Positions 61,151-64,000 of a stretch of DNA of 64,000 nt are shown here, one piece after another. The position numbers and the translations under genes were made by a program. Each line of letters begins with the position of its first letter. The stretch's first letter is position 1. Location: NCBI GenBank assembly GCA_963726795.1, contig CAVSDD010000003.1, positions 1-64,000 of the forward strand, written 5' to 3'. The notes under the pieces are model-generated. The model saw nothing but the letters and a program-made list of their open reading frames with translations. It had not been told where the DNA came from and ran no database searches. This DNA is from Hyphomicrobium_A sp963726795 (GTDB lineage: Bacteria > Pseudomonadota > Alphaproteobacteria > Rhizobiales > Hyphomicrobiaceae).

Positions 61151-62614
61151 TCAGGGGCTCAAGCCCGCAACCGCCGGGCCGGTCGATTGATCAAGCAGCT
61201 CGGCGAGGTCGATCATGATGCGGAGCGCGGCGACGTTGCCCGTGGGATCCTGGAGCCGGAACTCCACCCGGTCGTTGGCCGCGCTCTCCGCCGGCTCACG
61301 GTCGCCGTGACCGATGGTGCCGAGACGCTTGCTGTCGACGCCGGCGGCAACGAGGTAGCCGAATGCCGACTGAGCGCGATGCTCGGCGAGGCTGCGGCTG
61401 GTCTGCGCTGCATTGAGCGAAGCCGAGTGGCCGTGGATCTCGATCTGCACGGCCGGGCAGCTCTTGGCGATTTCGGCCAAGTGGTCCAGCTGCGGCTTCA
61501 TCTGGTCGTCGATGGTGGCGCTGTCGCCGGAGAACTGCAGCGGGCTCACCGGATTTGAGGCTCCGCGGCACGGGTCGGTCGAGCGGGTGTGCTGCAAGGT
61601 CGGCAGCGGACGGTGCGGCAGCATCTCGGGCGGCGAGATCGCACCCGTATCCATGGCGGAGTTGCGCGCGTCGTTGGCGAACCGAAGGGCGCGCTCGGCG
61701 GCAACGGCCGCAATCGAAACGTCGATCTCGGCATTACGGGCAGCCGCGAACTCGCGCTCGCGCACGGCCTTCACGGTTGCGATAGAGGCGTTGATTTCGG
61801 CGTTGCGCGCCCGGGCAAACTCGACGGCGGCAATCGAGGCCTCGACTTCGGCATTGCGGGCCGCGGCGAACTCGCGCTCGCGCACAGCCTTGACCATGGC
61901 GATCGACGCGTTGATCTCAGAGTTGCGGTCGCGCACGAAGTTGACCATGGCGACCGAGGCATTGATTTCCGCGTTGCGGGCGGCTGCGAAATCACGCTCG
62001 CGGGCGGCGTTGACCGCTGCGATCGAGGCATTGATCTCGGCGTTGCGGGCGGCGGCAAACTCACCTACGCGCACGGCATTGACCATGGCGATCGAGGCGT
62101 TGATCTCCGCGTTGCGGGCAGCCGCGAACTCGCGAGCACGCTCGACTTGGCAGCGCGGCGCCGTCGATTCCGCCGTCTTGCAGTGGGTCAGGCTCAGCGC
62201 GAGTTCGCGCACCTGCGCGACCTTGGCGATGGACGCATTGATCTCGGCGTTGCGGGCAGCGGCGAACTCACGGGTGCGCTCGGCTTCGCAGCGGGGTGTC
62301 GTCGAGGCGTCGCTGTGGCAGTGGCTCAGCTCGAGGGCGAGCTCGTGTGCCCTCTCGGTCTCGCAGCGCGGCGACGTCGAGTTGGGCGCCTTGCAGTAGG
62401 TGAGGGTCAAAGCCGGCACGGCGCGCGCCGCGGCAACGGCGGCAATCGAGGCGTTGATCTCGGCATTGCGATCGGCGGCGAACTCGCGCGCGCGCTCTTC
62501 TTCGCACGCGGGCGTCGACCAGCTGGAGGACGTGCAGGAAGTGGTGCCGGCATCGCCAAACGTTGGGGCGAGCGACGTGAGAAAAAGCGGTATTATGGTA
62601 CGCAAACGATACAT
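61151..62614 (-). CDS. OmpA-like protein with a long helical repeat array
   Basis: The 487-residue product starts with a signal peptide (MYRLRTIIPLFLTSL, cleavage near residue 20). Residues 27-312 are a repeat array of nine copies of RNAEINASIA-type units and four copies of a CxxxxSTxPRC unit (cysteine pairs). The C-terminal OmpA-like domain (355-455) reads PLQFSGDSATIDDQMKPQ, VQIEIHGHSASLN, RSLAEHRAQSAFGYL and GHGDREPAESAANDRVEF. That would bind peptidoglycan while the helical array extends away. ATG 62614 is the first codon; the 440-base gap upstream is expected to hold the promoter. Confidence 0.78.
   Translation of the reverse strand: MYRLRTIIPLFLTSLAPTFGDAGTTSCTSSSWSTPACEEERAREFAADRNAEINASIAAVAAARAVPALTLTYCKAPNSTSPRCETERAHELALELSHCHSDASTTPRCEAERTREFAAARNAEINASIAKVAQVRELALSLTHCKTAESTAPRCQVERAREFAAARNAEINASIAMVNAVRVGEFAAARNAEINASIAAVNAARERDFAAARNAEINASVAMVNFVRDRNSEINASIAMVKAVREREFAAARNAEVEASIAAVEFARARNAEINASIATVKAVREREFAAARNAEIDVSIAAVAAERALRFANDARNSAMDTGAISPPEMLPHRPLPTLQHTRSTDPCRGASNPVSPLQFSGDSATIDDQMKPQLDHLAEIAKSCPAVQIEIHGHSASLNAAQTSRSLAEHRAQSAFGYLVAAGVDSKRLGTIGHGDREPAESAANDRVEFRLQDPTGNVAALRIMIDLAELLDQSTGPAVAGLSP
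61679..62536 (-). repeat. Tandem coding repeat array in the OmpA-like gene
   Basis: Residues 27-312 hold nine copies of a 16-23 residue unit (start of unit near residues 50, 122, 168, 191, 213, 231, 253, 271 and 293). The spacings run 72, 46, 23, 22, 18, 22, 18 and 22 residues. The later units show the 22/18 alternation of a hendecad/stutter-type coiled coil. The DNA copies are diverged but clearly related. Confidence 0.8.
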
Positions 62615-63056
62615 GACGGAGATCCTCGGGGTTGCACGGGGCGCCGACCAGAGCGCGTTGATTTTGCGAGATTGATTTCACCGGTTTTTATTTAAAATTC
62701 AGTGCTCTTTTGCCTAAAACTCTCAAAATGGATGCTGCATATCGGGAAGCGGCGCATAATTTTTTGTGACGAAAATTCCTACGTTCGAGGACGGTTGAAC
62801 ACGCACGCCGACCGATAACGACCATCCCCGCAACGTTTGCGAAATCGTCGACAGCGCAACACGAGCCAGGCACCTCGCGTTGGCACTAAATCAGCGTGCG
62901 GATCGATCGCGCATCCTTGGGGGTCGGCAGCCACAACCCTGGACGCAAGCCGCGGCGGCGCTAAAGCCGCATGGCCCCGCGAAAACCGTCCACCTCAGGA
63001 CGACCGCCCCGGCCCAGGCGACAAACCAGCTTCCATGCGCTATACCCGCATCGCAC
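62615..63056. other. Intergenic region between OmpA-like gene and rnd
   Basis: The 442-base gap is unusually AT-rich near 62680-62790 relative to the surrounding DNA, then returns to normal composition. No convincing ORF or RNA gene is seen. Divergent promoters for the OmpA-like gene and for rnd are expected here. Confidence 0.45.
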
Positions 63057-64000
63057 ATGCGCATTGTCACCGCCTCCGACGACCTCACCTCAGCCTGCGA
63101 GCGCCTCTCGGCCAGCGACTTCGTCGCGGTCGATACCGAGTTCATGCGCGAGCAGACGTTCTGGCCGCAGCTGTGCCTCGTGCAGCTGGCGACGCCCGAC
63201 GAAGCCCTAATCCTCGACCCCATGGCGCGCGATATCGATCTGGCGCCGTTCTGGTCGCTGATGGCCAATGAGCGCATCGTCAAGGTCTTCCACGCCGCGC
63301 GCCAGGACATCGAGATCGTGTTCGCCAAGACCGGGCTGGTTCCCAAGCCGGTGTTCGACACGCAAATCGCGGCGATGGTCTGCGGGTTCGGGGAATCGAT
63401 TTCCTACGTCAACCTCGTGAAGAAGGTGACGGGAACCGACCTCGACAAATCCTCCCGCTTCACGGACTGGAGCCGCCGGCCCTTGTCGGACAATCAGCTG
63501 ACCTACGCGCTGGCCGACGTTACGCACCTGCGCGACGTTTATCACCACCTCAAGACCGAGATCGAGGCGACAAGCCGCTCGGAATGGCTGAACGAGGAGA
63601 TGGGCGTCCTCACCGACCCCAAGACCTACGAATCCCATCCCGACGACGCCTGGCAGCGCTTGAAACTGCGCGTCAAGAACCGCAAATCGCTCGCCGTACT
63701 GATGGAGCTGGCGGCCTGGCGTGAGCGTCTGGCGCAGTCGCAGGACGTGCCGCGCGCGCGCATTCTGCGCGACGAGGCGCTCTACGACATCGCCAACCAG
63801 GCTCCGACCACGACCGAGCAGCTAAGCGAACTTCGCACCCTGAGCGAGGGTTTCTCGCGCTCCTCACGCGCCAAGGACATTGTGGCCGCCGTCAAGCGCG
63901 GGCTCGAGCGCGACGTGAAGTCGGTGCCCCCGATTGCGCGCGGAGCGCAGCTATCGGCTGAGACCACGGCGCTCATTGATCTGTTGCGGGTGCTGCTCAA
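63057..64000 (+). CDS. rnd: Ribonuclease D (3' end outside the window)
   Basis: The 5' part of the gene starts at ATG 63057 (MRIVTASDDL) and remains open to the window end, giving at least 314 residues. It shows the DEDDy exonuclease motifs: FVAVDTEFMREQTFWP (Exo I), VKVFHAARQDIEIVF (Exo II) and TYALADVTHLRDVYHHL (Exo III with its Tyr). The HRDC domain follows (about residues 210-290, with LMELAAWRERLAQSQDVPRA). RNase D trims the 3' end of tRNA precursors and other stable RNA. The C-terminus is beyond position 64000. Confidence 0.95.
   Translation, partial: MRIVTASDDLTSACERLSASDFVAVDTEFMREQTFWPQLCLVQLATPDEALILDPMARDIDLAPFWSLMANERIVKVFHAARQDIEIVFAKTGLVPKPVFDTQIAAMVCGFGESISYVNLVKKVTGTDLDKSSRFTDWSRRPLSDNQLTYALADVTHLRDVYHHLKTEIEATSRSEWLNEEMGVLTDPKTYESHPDDAWQRLKLRVKNRKSLAVLMELAAWRERLAQSQDVPRARILRDEALYDIANQAPTTTEQLSELRTLSEGFSRSSRAKDIVAAVKRGLERDVKSVPPIARGAQLSAETTALIDLLRVLL

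Noticed and set aside
61679..62536. CRISPR array
   Set aside because: The repeats are coding, in frame, variable and without unique spacers, so they are protein repeats.

Overview
The window is GC-rich and looks like the chromosome of an alphaproteobacterium of the Hyphomicrobiales, probably close to Hyphomicrobium. The evidence is three ethylmalonyl-CoA pathway genes (mcd, ccr, ecm), the nadD-rsfS-rlmH order, and several families common in that order (tandem DUF2852, Rhizobiales-type extensin-like protein, zf-CHCC protein, YceI pair). No phage, plasmid, CRISPR, IS or rRNA genes were seen. It reads as a core chromosome with many small envelope and secreted proteins of unknown role.

Layout. 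0-9.5 kb: a SAM methyltransferase, a DUF4242 protein, a frameshifted DUF2946 gene, a TonB-dependent receptor with a small secreted partner, a beta-helix protein, a secreted Cys-rich repeat protein and two overlapping YceI genes. 9.5-15.4 kb: a PRC-barrel protein, nadD-rsfS-rlmH, a GlsB-type membrane protein, one membrane protein gene broken by six frameshifts, and a cyclic-nucleotide-binding protein. 15.4-22.9 kb: methylsuccinyl-CoA dehydrogenase, a YihY/BrkB membrane protein, crotonyl-CoA carboxylase/reductase and ethylmalonyl-CoA mutase, which act together to convert C4 acyl-CoA units on the way to glyoxylate and propionyl-CoA. 23-31 kb: an AI-2E-type permease, tRNA-Leu(CAA), a lipoprotein, an AmpD-type amidase overlapping a TerB/J-domain gene, and a fused HyuA-HyuB (5-oxoprolinase-like) gene carrying an in-frame palindromic element. 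31-38 kb: a pentapeptide protein, two DUF2852 genes behind a TetR gene and a perfect inverted repeat, the ergothioneine pair egtB-egtD, three small secreted or unknown genes and a frameshifted extensin-like gene. 38-47 kb: an alpha/beta hydrolase, a zf-CHCC protein, an FAD monooxygenase, a polytopic membrane protein, a membrane-anchored coiled-coil protein and a 948-residue pentapeptide protein. 47-56 kb: tRNA-Leu(UAA), a GH46 chitosanase, a ceramidase-like membrane protein, aspS with an in-frame stop, secreted and outer-membrane proteins and a class V aminotransferase. 56-64 kb: a TonB-type protein, an outer-membrane barrel, an AraC regulator, a NYN-domain protein, a membrane-tethered J-domain protein, an OmpA-like protein with a long repeat array, and the 5' part of rnd.

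The most notable structural signal is a set of about nine apparent frameshifts in four genes. Every one is repaired by skipping exactly one base. Six of them lie in one gene, and a nonsense codon interrupts aspS. A single-base-insertion type of assembly error is the simplest reading, but recoding or decay has to be excluded. Other points worth a look are the in-frame palindromic element in the oxoprolinase gene, the mosaic repeat protein at 61-62.6 kb, the five WxxxFxK motifs in the 948-residue protein, and a DnaA-box-like cluster at 38.22 kb. I did not find a convincing new defence or mobile system.
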